Assembly (NCBI GenBank): GCA_964496575.1 | Contig: CAZCAC010000088.1 | Location: 1-35,000, forward strand | DNA from: CAZCAC01 sp964496575 | GTDB lineage: Bacteria > Planctomycetota > UBA1135 > GCA-002686595 | Length of the DNA: 35,000 bases | Reading direction: 5' to 3' | Made by a program: the position numbers and the translations under genes | Shown here: piece after piece, positions 1-8,354 of the stretch | How positions within the stretch are numbered: the first letter of the stretch is position 1 | Layout of the letters: each line of letters opens with the position of its first letter | The notes under the pieces: generated by a model | Told to the model about the DNA's origin: nothing | The model's input: only the letters and a program-made list of their open reading frames with translations | The model's database searches: none

Positions 1-30
1 TCTGTGTCCTCTGTGGTTAAATTCTGGTTG
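1..30. repeat. CTCTGTG-type intergenic repeat, cut by the window edge
   Basis: The window opens with two copies of the word CTCTGTG or its end (TCTGTG at 1-6, CTCTGTGG at 10-17), followed by TTAAATT. Read on the minus strand this is AACCACAGAGGACACAGA. Strings of CACAGAG units like this are, from memory, a recurrent intergenic element in many environmental bacterial genomes. Only the tail is visible here, so the copy number is unknown. The stretch is clearly poorer in G+C than the genes around it. No gene was seen between 1 and 100. Confidence 0.4.
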
Positions 31-100
31 CCCGGAACGTGGTGCTGCCGTGACGCCAACGAGGCGCTTAGCGCTTGTTTCTCTGGTTTTCCTAGCCTCT

Positions 101-1441
101 TCAATACCGTTCGACCAGGATCCGCCCGACGTTGCGCTTCTTCTTCGCCGGGTTCTCGGGATCACCGAGCACCAGCTCGTCGCGGCCGTTCTCGCGCCGC
201 GCACCGACCGCCATACCGCGCAGGTAGTGCGCACTGCCCCCCTTGGGCTCGACGATCACCACCGGCTCTCCTTTCAGATCGGCACCGTCCCAGACGACGA
301 CCGCCCGCGGGTTGTCCTTGGCCAGCGACGCGATGATCACGTCGTTCCGCTCGTCGCCGACCACGTTGGCGACCAGCGACTTGAAGCCGAGGATGTCGTC
401 CGGCTTCGCATCCGGCCTCAGGAAGATCTCGTGCCGCTCCGGCGAGAAGTCGGGGCCGAAGAACAGGAACCCCTGCCCCGCGTCGAGAACGCCGCCGCCG
501 TTCTTGCGCGGCGCGCCGATCAGGAAGTCCGCGTTGCCGTCGCCGTCGACGTCGCCCGCGTCGATCGACATGCCGAAGCGCGAGCCGTCGCCCTTCACCG
601 CGGTCGGATCCTCGATCACCACGACTCGCTCCGGGGGGAGCTCCCCTTCATCCGGGAGCGGTCCGAGCAGGACGTAGCACTGGCCCGCCAGACGCACGCC
701 CGCGGCGCTGCGGTTGCCCAGGGCGGAGACGAAGAGGTCGTCCTGGCCGTCGCCGTTCGCGTCCGCGGTGGCGAGGACGTGTCCGAAATTGCCGTTCTTC
801 CAGCTGCCGATCGGGTTGTCGATCCGCCATCGTTTGCGGCGCGCGAGCGAGAAGACGAACACCGCGCCGGAAGGCTCGCCCTCGATCCGCGCCTTCGGAC
901 CTCCCGCGGCGATGTCCGCGCGCCCGTCGCCGTCGAAGTCCCCGACGGCCACGCTGGAGCCGAGGCGGGTGGGTGGGGCGTCCGCGCCCAGTCCGATCGG
1001 AATCGGTCGCCGGAGATCCTCTCGCGCCGAGACGATCCAGAGGCGTCCGACATTCTTCTCCTCCCCGATCCGCGTCCCCGGTGCGCCGACCAGGACCTCG
1101 TCACCGGGGAACTCGTCGAGGGGGCCCGCAGCGAGGGCTTCGCCGAACAGGTCCGTGGGCTTTGCCCCCGGGCACTGGAAGCGCTTCGACTCCTCGAGGT
1201 CGGGGCCGAGGAATACGTAGATCGCTCCTTCCCCCGGCGCGGAAGCCGCCACGTCCCGCTCGCCGTCGCCGTCGAAGTCGAGGGTCACCACCGCGTACCC
1301 GAACTGGGAGTTCGCGGCGGGGCTGGGGTGAGCCAGGAACTCGCGCTCGGGGGCGGGCGCCGGAGGCTCGGCGGTCTCTTCCTGGACCGACGTGCAGCCG
1401 AGCAGCGAGAGCGACAGGAACAGGGGGAACGATAGCAACAT
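101..1441 (-). CDS. FG-GAP/VCBS repeat lipoprotein (integrin-alpha-like beta-propeller)
   Basis: This is a predicted lipoprotein of 446 residues. The start at 1441 puts the signal sequence MLLSFPLFLSLSLLGC at the very N-terminus, with lipobox Cys16. An upstream TTG at 1474 would add 11 residues and bury the signal, so it is less likely. The mature part is a row of about seven FG-GAP repeats, each with an FG.S or FGYA opening, a calcium-loop motif such as DFDGDGERD, DFDGDGRAD, DANGDGQDD or DVDGDGNAD, and a GAP-like turn. Seven such repeats normally close into a single seven-bladed propeller, as in integrin alpha chains. Proteins of this sort act outside the cytoplasm in binding or adhesion, and no catalytic residues are seen. 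It is transcribed divergently from the ABC transporter operon. No strong Shine-Dalgarno sequence precedes the start. The function is not known beyond a surface or periplasmic binding role. Confidence 0.85.
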   Translation of the reverse strand: MLLSFPLFLSLSLLGCTSVQEETAEPPAPAPEREFLAHPSPAANSQFGYAVVTLDFDGDGERDVAASAPGEGAIYVFLGPDLEESKRFQCPGAKPTDLFGEALAAGPLDEFPGDEVLVGAPGTRIGEEKNVGRLWIVSAREDLRRPIPIGLGADAPPTRLGSSVAVGDFDGDGRADIAAGGPKARIEGEPSGAVFVFSLARRKRWRIDNPIGSWKNGNFGHVLATADANGDGQDDLFVSALGNRSAAGVRLAGQCYVLLGPLPDEGELPPERVVVIEDPTAVKGDGSRFGMSIDAGDVDGDGNADFLIGAPRKNGGGVLDAGQGFLFFGPDFSPERHEIFLRPDAKPDDILGFKSLVANVVGDERNDVIIASLAKDNPRAVVVWDGADLKGEPVVIVEPKGGSAHYLRGMAVGARRENGRDELVLGDPENPAKKKRNVGRILVERY

Positions 1442-1562
1442 GGGCGAATCCAGGGTGATGGTCTCCACTTCCAACAGGGGATCGGTTCGGACGTTTCGGG
1501 AGGACGGAGAAACCTCGGCGCAGCGACGCCTCGCCCGCGCCCGCGGCGGCGATGACCTCCCG

Positions 1563-1583
1563 AGCCCGAGGTTACTCCTCGGG
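1563..1583. other. Perfect 8-bp hairpin
   Basis: GCCCGAGG (1563-1570) and CCTCGGGC (1576-1583) are perfect inverted copies around the five-base loop TTACT. No run of T follows on either strand. It lies between two divergent genes, so it is more likely a regulatory structure or protein site than a terminator for either. Confidence 0.5.
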
Positions 1584-1681
1584 CCCCGCAGGGTATCACC
1601 TCCGCGGCGCGACCGGGGGGCTGCTCCCGATCGCTGGAAGGCGTAAACCTCCCCGGCTCAGGGGATTGCGAGCACTCTCCC

Positions 1682-1709
1682 TTGACCCCGTGGGGGCTCC
1701 CTCTAACCT
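1682..1709 (+). promoter_or_regulatory. Candidate sigma70-like promoter of the ABC importer operon
   Basis: TTGACC (1682-1687) matches a -35 box well. After 16 bases comes TAACCT (1704-1709), a poor -10 box matching only at its ends. The start codon at 1770 would then have a leader of about 55 bases. This is the best candidate between the divergent genes but the -10 is weak. Confidence 0.3.
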
Positions 1710-1758
1710 GAACACGCTGCCTTCCACGCGACTCCCGCCCACGTAAGGACCCGGTACC

Positions 1759-1764
1759 GGAGGA
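1759..1764 (+). promoter_or_regulatory. Ribosome binding site of the binding-protein gene
   Basis: GGAGGA lies five bases before the ATG at 1770 and fixes this as the start of the binding-protein gene. Confidence 0.75.
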
Positions 1765-1769
1765 ATCCG

Positions 1770-3719
1770 ATGACATCACGGCGACTGGAGTGTTTTCGCT
1801 CGCTGACGCGGAGCTGGTTGACTTTCACGGCATCGCTGGGACTCGTCGCTTTCGGGAGCACGGCGCCCCTGGGAGCGCAGCCCGACGACGAGGAGGCCGC
1901 CTCCGCCAGGGCCAGCGAGGACACCGGCTGGGTCGATGCCGGGGACGACTACCCGATCTCCGGGAGCCCGGCTGCGCAGCGCAATCTCCCCGATCGCCCG
2001 CTGAGGCTGAAGTGGAGCAGCTTCCCTCCGACGCTCCGCGTCGACGGACCCGACTCGCGGCTGGTCCAGACGCGCATCCTTCACAGTCTGATCTACGAGG
2101 GGCTGGTCGACATCCACAAGGACACCGAGGAGCTGATTCCGAGGCTGGCCAGGGAGTGGCGGATCCAGACCGACTTCGAGAACGAGCGGCAGACCTTCTG
2201 GTTCCGGATCGATGAGAAGGCGCGCTTCTCCGACGGTTCCGCGGTCGACGCCGAGGACGTCTACTACTCCTGGCGGCACAAGGTGGAGCCGGATCGCAAC
2301 GACCCCTCCAACGAGATGGTGTTCGACGACTTCGAGGAGCCGGTGATCGTCGACGAGCACACCATCAAGGTGACCACCAAGAAGCTCAACTGGCGCCTCT
2401 TCTTCTACTTCAGCGGAATCGAGATCTACCCCACCGAGTCCATCACGGTCCCGAAGGAGGAAGGGGAGTTGCTCGAAGGGGAGATGCTCGATCTGCTCCC
2501 CGGGGCGGAATACATCGAGAGATACAACTGGACCTTCATCCCCGGCTCGGGCCCCTACGAGCTGCGGGAAGGGGACGTGAAGGAGGGACAGTCGCTGACC
2601 CTGACCAGGCGCGACGACTGGTGGGCCAGGAATGAGCGCTGGGCGAAGCACTCGTACAACTTCGGCAAGCTGAAGTGGACCGTGGTGCTCGAGCAGGAGC
2701 TGCACTACCAGAAGTTCCTCCTCGGCGAGTTCGACCACTTCGGGCTGGTGCGGTCGCAACGCTGGGTCGAGGAGGTCCCCGGCGAGGACGCCGTGGTCAT
2801 GGGTTGGGTCCAGCGCCGCAAGATCTACAACGACGCACCACGGGGGTACTCGGGGATGGCCATGAACATGCGCGTCCCGCCCTTCGACGACATCCGGGTG
2901 CGCAAGGCCGTCGCCCACCTGTTCAATCGGAAGAAGCTGAACCGGGAGCTCTTCTTCGACGAGTACGAGATGCTCGACTCCTACATCCCCGGCCGCGACT
3001 GGGGGAACGGGGCGAACAACGAGAAGATCGAATTCGATCGGGACAAGGCGGAGGAGCTGCTCTGGGAGGCGGGGTATCGCGAGCGCGACGACGACGGCTA
3101 CCTGGTGGGGCCGGATGGTGAGCGCTTCGAGCTGACCTTCGTCTACGGATGGCCGGCCTGGGAGCGGATCTGGCTGGTGGTCAAGAAGGACTTCGAGGAC
3201 GCCGGCATCAAGTTCGATCTGAGACTGATCGACTACGCCCAGGTGATCAAGAAGGTCGGCGAGCGGCAGTTCAAGATCCACTACCAGGGCTGGAGCGCGC
3301 TGCGCTTCCCCAACCCGCAGACCGCCTTCTCCTCGGAGCTCGCCGCCAAGAAGCAGAACAACAACATCACCGGCTTCGAGAGCGCCGAGGTGGATGCGCT
3401 GCTCGAGGAGTACGACCACACCTTCGATCTGAAGCGGCAGAAGGAGATCACCCGCAAGATCGACGAGCTCATCTACCAGGAACACCCCTACGCGCTCGGC
3501 TGGTACTCCACCTTCGAGAGGATCCTCTACTGGAACCGCTTCGGGCACCCCAAGACCTACTGGACGAGGATCGGCGACAACCTCGACGAGCAGATCCTGA
3601 CCTACTGGTGGTGGGACCTGGAGAAGATCGACGAGCTGGACCGGGCGATGAAGGAGGGCAAGAAGCTGTCGCAGGGGATCGTCTTCCAGAAACCCTGGGC
3701 GCAGTGGAAGAAGAAGTAG
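1770..3719 (+). CDS. Extracellular solute-binding protein, family 5 (YejA-like, peptide uptake)
   Basis: This is a periplasmic substrate-binding protein of 649 residues, first gene of a five-gene ABC importer operon. Residues 1 to about 36 form a signal peptide (basic MTSRRLECFRSLTR, then a hydrophobic stretch, then PLGA before Q37). The mature protein has the family-5 pattern: the N-terminal LIYEGL segment, a RLAREWRI segment, a block around FRIDEKARFSDGSAVDAEDVY typical of SBP_bac_5, and the later DIRVRKAVAHLFNRKKL segment. Family members bind peptides, nickel or other solutes. The next two genes are clearly YejB/YejE-like, which points to the YejA subgroup (oligopeptides, including microcin C-type peptides in E. 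coli). The ATG at 1770 is well supported by GGAGGA. The gap to the permease gene is 73 bases. The actual ligand cannot be read from the sequence. Confidence 0.9.
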   Translation: MTSRRLECFRSLTRSWLTFTASLGLVAFGSTAPLGAQPDDEEAASARASEDTGWVDAGDDYPISGSPAAQRNLPDRPLRLKWSSFPPTLRVDGPDSRLVQTRILHSLIYEGLVDIHKDTEELIPRLAREWRIQTDFENERQTFWFRIDEKARFSDGSAVDAEDVYYSWRHKVEPDRNDPSNEMVFDDFEEPVIVDEHTIKVTTKKLNWRLFFYFSGIEIYPTESITVPKEEGELLEGEMLDLLPGAEYIERYNWTFIPGSGPYELREGDVKEGQSLTLTRRDDWWARNERWAKHSYNFGKLKWTVVLEQELHYQKFLLGEFDHFGLVRSQRWVEEVPGEDAVVMGWVQRRKIYNDAPRGYSGMAMNMRVPPFDDIRVRKAVAHLFNRKKLNRELFFDEYEMLDSYIPGRDWGNGANNEKIEFDRDKAEELLWEAGYRERDDDGYLVGPDGERFELTFVYGWPAWERIWLVVKKDFEDAGIKFDLRLIDYAQVIKKVGERQFKIHYQGWSALRFPNPQTAFSSELAAKKQNNNITGFESAEVDALLEEYDHTFDLKRQKEITRKIDELIYQEHPYALGWYSTFERILYWNRFGHPKTYWTRIGDNLDEQILTYWWWDLEKIDELDRAMKEGKKLSQGIVFQKPWAQWKKK

Positions 3720-3779
3720 GCGCCGGGGCAGCGGCGCTTCGCTGTGAGCCCTCGCTGCCCGCCGCTCCCCTCTTCGAGC

Positions 3780-3784
3780 GAGGA
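3780..3784 (+). promoter_or_regulatory. Ribosome binding site selecting a GTG start for the YejB-like gene
   Basis: GAGGA lies eight bases before GTG 3793 but 17 bases before the next in-frame ATG at 3802. This favours the GTG. Confidence 0.5.
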
Positions 3785-3792
3785 CGGACCCC

Positions 3793-4890
3793 GTGCACGG
3801 CATGGTGAGCTACTTCGTCCGGCGCCTGGCTCTGGTGCCGGTCACGTTCCTGTTCATCACCTTCCTCGTCTACGCGATCATCCGGGTCACCCCCGGCGGC
3901 CCGATCGAGCGCGCCCGGATGCAGCTGATCGGTGCAGCCGCGCAGGAAGCGGGCGGAGGTGCCGGAGCGACCGACCTGGGCGAGGAGTTCGATCTGACCC
4001 CCGCTGCGCTGGAAGGGCTCCAGAAGTACTACAAGCTCGACAAGCCGATCCCGCTCGGCTACCTGATCTGGCTGGGACTCTGGCCAGACGAGCAGAAGGA
4101 GGGAAGACTCAGCGGCATCGTCGAGGGGGATTTCGGGAAGTCGTATCGCTACGGCAAGCCGGTGCTGGCGACGATCGTCGAGCGCTTTCCCATCTCGATC
4201 TACTTCGGCCTGATCGGCTACCTCGCCTCCTGGCTGGTCTGCATCCCGCTGGGGGTGTTCAAGGCGCTGAAGCACCGCAGCGCCTTCGATACCGTGACCT
4301 CGGTCGTGGTCTTCCTCGGCTACTCGGTGCCCGGTTTCGTCGCGGCGCTCGCGCTGATGCTCCTCTTCGCCACGGACCACTTCGGCGTGAACCTGTTCCC
4401 GCTGGGCGAGTTCCGCTCGGAGAACTGGGACGAGATGTGGGCGGCGGGGGAGACGTGGTGGTGTGTCAAGGACCAGATCTCGCACACCGTCGTCCCCGTG
4501 GTCGCCTACATGATGGCCAGCTTCGCGGCGATGACGATCCTGATGAAGAACAGCCTGCTCGAGAACCTCGGCAGCGACTACGTCCGGACCGCCTTCGCCA
4601 AGGGGCTCGCGGAGAAGCGGGTCATCTTCGTGCACGCGCTGCGCAACTCGATGATCCCGATCTGCATCGGGGTCGGCCACGCCATCGGCCTGATCCTCGC
4701 CGGTTCCTTCCTGATCGAGAAGACCTGCAACATCCCGGGGATGGGGCTCCTGGGCTACGACTCCCTGATCGGCCGGGACTACCCGGTCCTGATGGGCCTC
4801 CTCACCATCGCCATCCTCCTCCGCCTGACCGGGAACATCATCTCGGACCTGGTTCTGGCGCTGGTCGATCCCCGGGTCCGTTTCAGCTGA
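3793..4890 (+). CDS. yejB: ABC transporter permease, YejB-like (OppB/DppB family)
   Basis: This is an inner-membrane permease subunit of 365 residues. It starts with a type I signal-anchor segment (YFVRRLALVPVTFLFITF) and the conserved TPGGPI motif near residue 33. About five further helices follow, with the cytoplasmic EAA loop at SDYVRTAFAKGLAEKR, which contacts the ATPases. The last part (LIEKTCNIPGMGLLGYD, RDYPVLMG, LVDPRVRFS) is typical of OppB/DppB proteins. From memory, several stretches, such as the APGGP/TPGGP region and GLLGYD..I.RDYPV, match E. coli YejB closely. GTG 3793 is preferred because of the spacing of its Shine-Dalgarno site; ATG 3802 would remove only three residues. It is followed after nine bases by its partner permease. 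Confidence 0.88.
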   Translation: MHGMVSYFVRRLALVPVTFLFITFLVYAIIRVTPGGPIERARMQLIGAAAQEAGGGAGATDLGEEFDLTPAALEGLQKYYKLDKPIPLGYLIWLGLWPDEQKEGRLSGIVEGDFGKSYRYGKPVLATIVERFPISIYFGLIGYLASWLVCIPLGVFKALKHRSAFDTVTSVVVFLGYSVPGFVAALALMLLFATDHFGVNLFPLGEFRSENWDEMWAAGETWWCVKDQISHTVVPVVAYMMASFAAMTILMKNSLLENLGSDYVRTAFAKGLAEKRVIFVHALRNSMIPICIGVGHAIGLILAGSFLIEKTCNIPGMGLLGYDSLIGRDYPVLMGLLTIAILLRLTGNIISDLVLALVDPRVRFS

Positions 4891-4899
4891 GGGGGGAGG

Positions 4900-6297
4900 A
4901 TGGGACCGATCGGAACGGTGATCTACCTGGGGCTCATCCTGGTGCTGGGCTGGCTCCTGACCCGGAAGGGGATCCCCTGGCTGGCAGTGCGCCTCGGCCG
5001 GCTGATGGGCTTCCGCTTGAGGTTGACCCCGATCGCGTCCAAGCGGATCGCCCGCTTCAAGCGGATCAAGCGCGGCTACTGGTCCTTCCTGGTCCTCGCC
5101 ACCCTCTTCGTCATCTCCCTCTTCCTCGAGGTGATCGTCAACGACAAGCCGCTCTTCATCCGCTACGGCTCCAGCTGGTCCTGCCCGGCGGTTAAGGATT
5201 GGGCCGACAAGGCGCTCTTCTTCGCCGACCTCAGCAGCTTCAATCCGAAGCGCGACTTCGGTCAGGCGGGCAACTCGGAGGTCGACTACGAGCTCTTCAC
5301 CCGGGCCTGCGAGGACACCAGCGTCCTGGACGCCTCCATCGAGGAGGCGAGGGATCGGTACGAGCAGGCCAAAGAGCGCTTCGAGAAGCTCGAGCCTCCC
5401 GGACCCGAGGCTACCGAGTTCGTGCGGTCGAGGTACGAGCAGCGCCGCGTGTCGCTCGAGATGCGGGAGAGGCAGTATGCGACGGTCGTCCAGTCGAAGG
5501 CCTGGTTCGAGGAGGGGCGCGCGGCCATCTTGCCCACGCTCTACTCGTTCTCGCCCGACTCCTTTCGGCTCGACCTGGACAAGAGCCCTCCCAACTCACC
5601 GGACCTCACCCAGGAGATCCCCCTGGGCACGACGCCCTCGGGGCGCGACGTGCTGGTCCTGCTGGTCTACGGCTTCCGCATTTCGCTCACCTTCGCCCTC
5701 CTGGTGTCCCTGTGCGGCGAGGTGTTCGGCGTGGTGGTCGGTGGCATCCAGGGCTACTTCGGCGGCTGGGTCGACATCATCACCCAGCGCCTGGTGGAGA
5801 TCTGGGGCAGCATTCCCTTCCTCTTCACCATCATGCTGATCGGCTCCTTGATCACGCCGACCTTCCTCGTGCTGGCGGCTCTCCTGATCATCCTGCGCAG
5901 CTGGGTGGGGATCACCTTCTACGTGCGCGGTGAGTTCTACCGCGAGAAGGCCAAGGACTACGTCCAGGCGGCGATCGGAGCGGGCGTCTCCGATTGGAAG
6001 ATCATCACCCGGCACATCCTCCCCAACTCGCTGGTGCCGGTGGTGACCTTCGCGCCCTTCGGGATCGTCGCCAACATCACCATCCTGGTGAGCCTCGACT
6101 ACCTCGCTTTCGGTCTGCCCAGCGGCACGCCGAGCTGGGGAGCGCTCCTGCGCACGGGGCTGGAGAACTTCGTTCACTACCCGCACCTCGTCACCGTGCC
6201 CGTGGTCGCGCTCGCCGCGACGCTGTTCATGGTGGTGATGGTGGGGGAGGCGGTGCGCGAGGCATTCGATCCCAAGGTCTTCTCGAGGCTTCGGTAG
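4900..6297 (+). CDS. yejE: ABC transporter permease, YejE-like (OppC family), with N-terminal extension and insertion
   Basis: This is the second permease, 465 residues, against about 340 for E. coli YejE. Residues 50-90 (ARFKRIKRGYWSF and NDKPLFIRYGSSW) match the start of YejE as I remember it, and residues 240-460 form the normal OppC membrane domain with the EAA loop around 346-377 and the ending GEAVREAFDP. Two parts are extra. Residues 1-45 add a further hydrophobic helix (about 5-20). Residues about 105-205, between the first YejE helix and the membrane domain, are highly charged and look helical or coiled-coil (EEARDRYEQAKERFEKL); this part should face the periplasm. The start at 4900 is preceded directly by GGGGGGAGG, which is unusually close; an internal ATG at 5005 has no Shine-Dalgarno site. 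Confidence 0.87.
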   Translation: MGPIGTVIYLGLILVLGWLLTRKGIPWLAVRLGRLMGFRLRLTPIASKRIARFKRIKRGYWSFLVLATLFVISLFLEVIVNDKPLFIRYGSSWSCPAVKDWADKALFFADLSSFNPKRDFGQAGNSEVDYELFTRACEDTSVLDASIEEARDRYEQAKERFEKLEPPGPEATEFVRSRYEQRRVSLEMRERQYATVVQSKAWFEEGRAAILPTLYSFSPDSFRLDLDKSPPNSPDLTQEIPLGTTPSGRDVLVLLVYGFRISLTFALLVSLCGEVFGVVVGGIQGYFGGWVDIITQRLVEIWGSIPFLFTIMLIGSLITPTFLVLAALLIILRSWVGITFYVRGEFYREKAKDYVQAAIGAGVSDWKIITRHILPNSLVPVVTFAPFGIVANITILVSLDYLAFGLPSGTPSWGALLRTGLENFVHYPHLVTVPVVALAATLFMVVMVGEAVREAFDPKVFSRLR

Positions 6298-6301
6298 CGG
6301 C

Positions 6302-7309
6302 ATGACGGAGTCCACGAAGAAGAAGTTGCTGGAGATCGAGGGTCTCCGAACCTGGTTCGACGTCGACGGGCGTACGGCCAGGGCGGTCGACGGGGTCAGC
6401 TTCGACATCTACGAGAACGAGGTCTTCGGCCTGGTCGGCGAGTCGGGCAGCGGGAAGTCGGTGACCGCGCTGTCGGTGATGAGGCTGATTCCCAATCCCC
6501 CGGGCGAGATCGTCGAGGGCTCGATCCGTTTTCGTGGCCGCGACCTGCTCGCGCTCTCGATCGACGAGATGCACGAGCTTCGCGGCCGGGACATCTCGAT
6601 GATCTTCCAGGAGCCGATGACCGCGTTGAACCCGGTCTTCACCATCGGTTTCCAGCTCTGCGAGGCGATCCGCTTCCACTCGCAGCTGAACAAGCAGCAG
6701 CTGCGCGAGCGCGCCGCCGAGATCCTCGAGCTGGTCGGGATCTCCGACGGGATGGCGCGCCTCAAGAACTACCCGCACCAGTTCTCCGGCGGGATGCGGC
6801 AGCGGGTGATGATCGCCATGGCGCTGGTGATGCACCCTGGGCTCCTGATCGCGGACGAGCCGACGACCGCGCTCGACGTGACGATCCAGGCGCAGATCCT
6901 CGACCTGATGCTCGAGGTCCGTCATCGGACCGGCGACGCGTCGATCCTCCTGATCACTCACGATCTAGCGGTGGTCGCCGAGACGTGTCAACGGGTGGCG
7001 GTGATGTACGGCGGCAAGATCCAGGAGGTGGCGGAGGTGGGGCCGCTGTTCGCCGAGCCGCTGCACCCCTACACCCGCGGCCTGATGCTGTCGCTGCCGA
7101 GGCCGGGTCGCGAGGAGAAGGCCCGGCTCCAGACGATTCCGGGGATCGTGCCGAGCATCCTGGACATGCCGGAAGGCTGCAAGTTCTCGGAGCGCTGCAC
7201 CGAGCGAGTCGACCGTTGCGAGCGCGAAGAACCGGCGCTGCTCGAGGTGCGCCCGGGTCACTTCTGCCGCTGTCACCTGGTCGAGCGAGAGAATGGAGGC
7301 GAGCGGTGA
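6302..7309 (+). CDS. ABC transporter ATP-binding protein, OppD/DppD type
   Basis: This is a cytoplasmic ATPase subunit of 335 residues that powers the importer. It has a complete set of motifs: Walker A GESGSGKS (46-53), Q-loop Gln103, signature FSGGMRQR (161-168), Walker B LLIADEP (181-187) and switch His220. The C-terminus has the oligopeptide/dipeptide-transporter extension (LHPYTRGL) with Cys293, Cys299, Cys306 and Cys322. This is the spacing of the cluster-type cysteines known to hold 4Fe-4S in some OppD/DppD proteins. It starts four bases after the YejE-like stop and overlaps the next ATPase by four bases, so the pair is translationally coupled. E. coli YejF is a fusion of two ATPases; here the two halves are separate genes. 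Confidence 0.92.
   Translation: MTESTKKKLLEIEGLRTWFDVDGRTARAVDGVSFDIYENEVFGLVGESGSGKSVTALSVMRLIPNPPGEIVEGSIRFRGRDLLALSIDEMHELRGRDISMIFQEPMTALNPVFTIGFQLCEAIRFHSQLNKQQLRERAAEILELVGISDGMARLKNYPHQFSGGMRQRVMIAMALVMHPGLLIADEPTTALDVTIQAQILDLMLEVRHRTGDASILLITHDLAVVAETCQRVAVMYGGKIQEVAEVGPLFAEPLHPYTRGLMLSLPRPGREEKARLQTIPGIVPSILDMPEGCKFSERCTERVDRCEREEPALLEVRPGHFCRCHLVERENGGER
7295..7299 (+). promoter_or_regulatory. Ribosome binding site selecting GTG 7306 for the second ATPase
   Basis: GGAGG lies six bases before GTG 7306, inside the end of the upstream ATPase gene. The open frame extends far upstream (to 6985) but those codons overlap the first ATPase gene and are not protein-like. This site and the GTGA overlap settle the start. 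Confidence 0.75.
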
Positions 7310-8334
7310 GCGAGCCCCGTTTCGCCGAGACGGTCGCGGGTGACCAGCGGGAGCTGATCGAGCTCGAGGCGCTCAAGGTCTGGTATCCGATCCACGCCGG
7401 CTTCCTGTTGCGCCACGTCGGTGACGTGAAGGCGGTCGACGGGGTCAGCTTGACCGTCCACGAGGGCGAGACCCTCGGCCTGGTCGGCGAGTCGGGATGT
7501 GGGAAGACCACCGTCGGCAAGGCGATGCTCGGCCTGGTTCCGATCCACTCGGGTCGGATCTGGTTGCACGAACGATCGGGTGGGAGGCGCGATCTGGTCG
7601 GCCTCTCCCGCGGCGAGATGCGGCCCGTGCGCGCCGACATCTCGATGATCTACCAGGATCCGCAGTCCTCGCTGAATCCCCGCTGGCCGGTCGGGGACAT
7701 CATCGCCGAGCCGCTCCTGGTTCACCAAAATCACCTGCCGCGCGCCGAGCGGGAGGAGAAGGTCGCCTGGCTCCTGGAGAAGGTCGGTCTGACCGGCGAG
7801 CAGATGTACCGCTACCCGCACGAGTTCAGCGGCGGCCAGCGGCAGCGCGTCGGCATCGCGCGCGCGCTGGCGACCAACCCGCGCCTGGTGATCGCCGACG
7901 AGCCGGTGTCGGCGCTGGACGTCTCGATCCAGGCGCAGGTGATCAACCTGATGCAGGACCTCCAGGAGGAGTTCGGGCTGACCTACCTCTTCATCGGTCA
8001 CGATCTGTCGGTGGTCGAGCACATCAGCCACCGCATCGCGGTGATGTACCTCGGCTGCGTGATGGAGATCGGCGACGCCCTCGAGCTCTACCACGACCCG
8101 GTACACCCCTACACCCGGGCCCTGCTCTCCGCGGTTCCGCTTCCCGATCCGAGTCGCTCGCGCCCCGAGCGCATCACGCTGGAGGGGGAGGTGCCGAGCC
8201 CGGTCGACAAGCCCTCCGGCTGCCCGTTCCGGACGCGCTGCCCGCTGGCCGAGAAGGGCTGCGCGGAGGCGCTGCCCGAGCTGGTCGAGGTGGCACCGGG
8301 GCATCGGGTGGCCTGTCCGGTGGTGACGCGCTGA
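7306..8334 (+). CDS. ABC transporter ATP-binding protein, OppF/DppF type
   Basis: This is the second ATPase, 342 residues from GTG 7306, overlapping the upstream stop in GTGA. The motifs are intact: Walker A GESGCGKT (61-68), Q-loop Gln117, signature FSGGQRQRV (174-182), Walker B VIADEP (195-200) and switch His232. The C-terminal oligopeptide-transporter extension (VHPYTRALLSAVP) carries Cys306, Cys312, Cys319 and Cys337, like its partner. With the OppD-type subunit it should form the heterodimeric motor under the YejB/YejE-like channel. It is the last gene of the operon; two hairpins follow before the convergent neighbour. Confidence 0.92.
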   Translation: MSEPRFAETVAGDQRELIELEALKVWYPIHAGFLLRHVGDVKAVDGVSLTVHEGETLGLVGESGCGKTTVGKAMLGLVPIHSGRIWLHERSGGRRDLVGLSRGEMRPVRADISMIYQDPQSSLNPRWPVGDIIAEPLLVHQNHLPRAEREEKVAWLLEKVGLTGEQMYRYPHEFSGGQRQRVGIARALATNPRLVIADEPVSALDVSIQAQVINLMQDLQEEFGLTYLFIGHDLSVVEHISHRIAVMYLGCVMEIGDALELYHDPVHPYTRALLSAVPLPDPSRSRPERITLEGEVPSPVDKPSGCPFRTRCPLAEKGCAEALPELVEVAPGHRVACPVVTR

Positions 8335-8354
8335 GCACGCCCTTCGAACGAAAT

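Larger units (their letters stand above)
1442..1769. other. Divergent intergenic region
   Basis: These 328 bases separate the FG-GAP lipoprotein (minus) from the transporter operon (plus). They hold a strong hairpin at 1563-1583, a weak candidate promoter at 1682-1709 and the Shine-Dalgarno site of the binding-protein gene at 1759-1764. No convincing short gene was seen on either strand; the open frames here lack start signals and protein-like composition. Confidence 0.7.

Noticed and set aside
64..74. GCGC-TTA-GCGC hairpin near the end of the first gene
   Set aside because: The stem is only four pairs with a three-base loop and has no U-tract; not enough to call a terminator.
1776..3803. 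Long minus-strand open frame opposite the binding-protein gene
   Set aside because: Its composition (runs of Leu, Val, Asp, Arg) is the mirror of a high-G+C gene; the plus strand encodes a recognisable family-5 binding protein.
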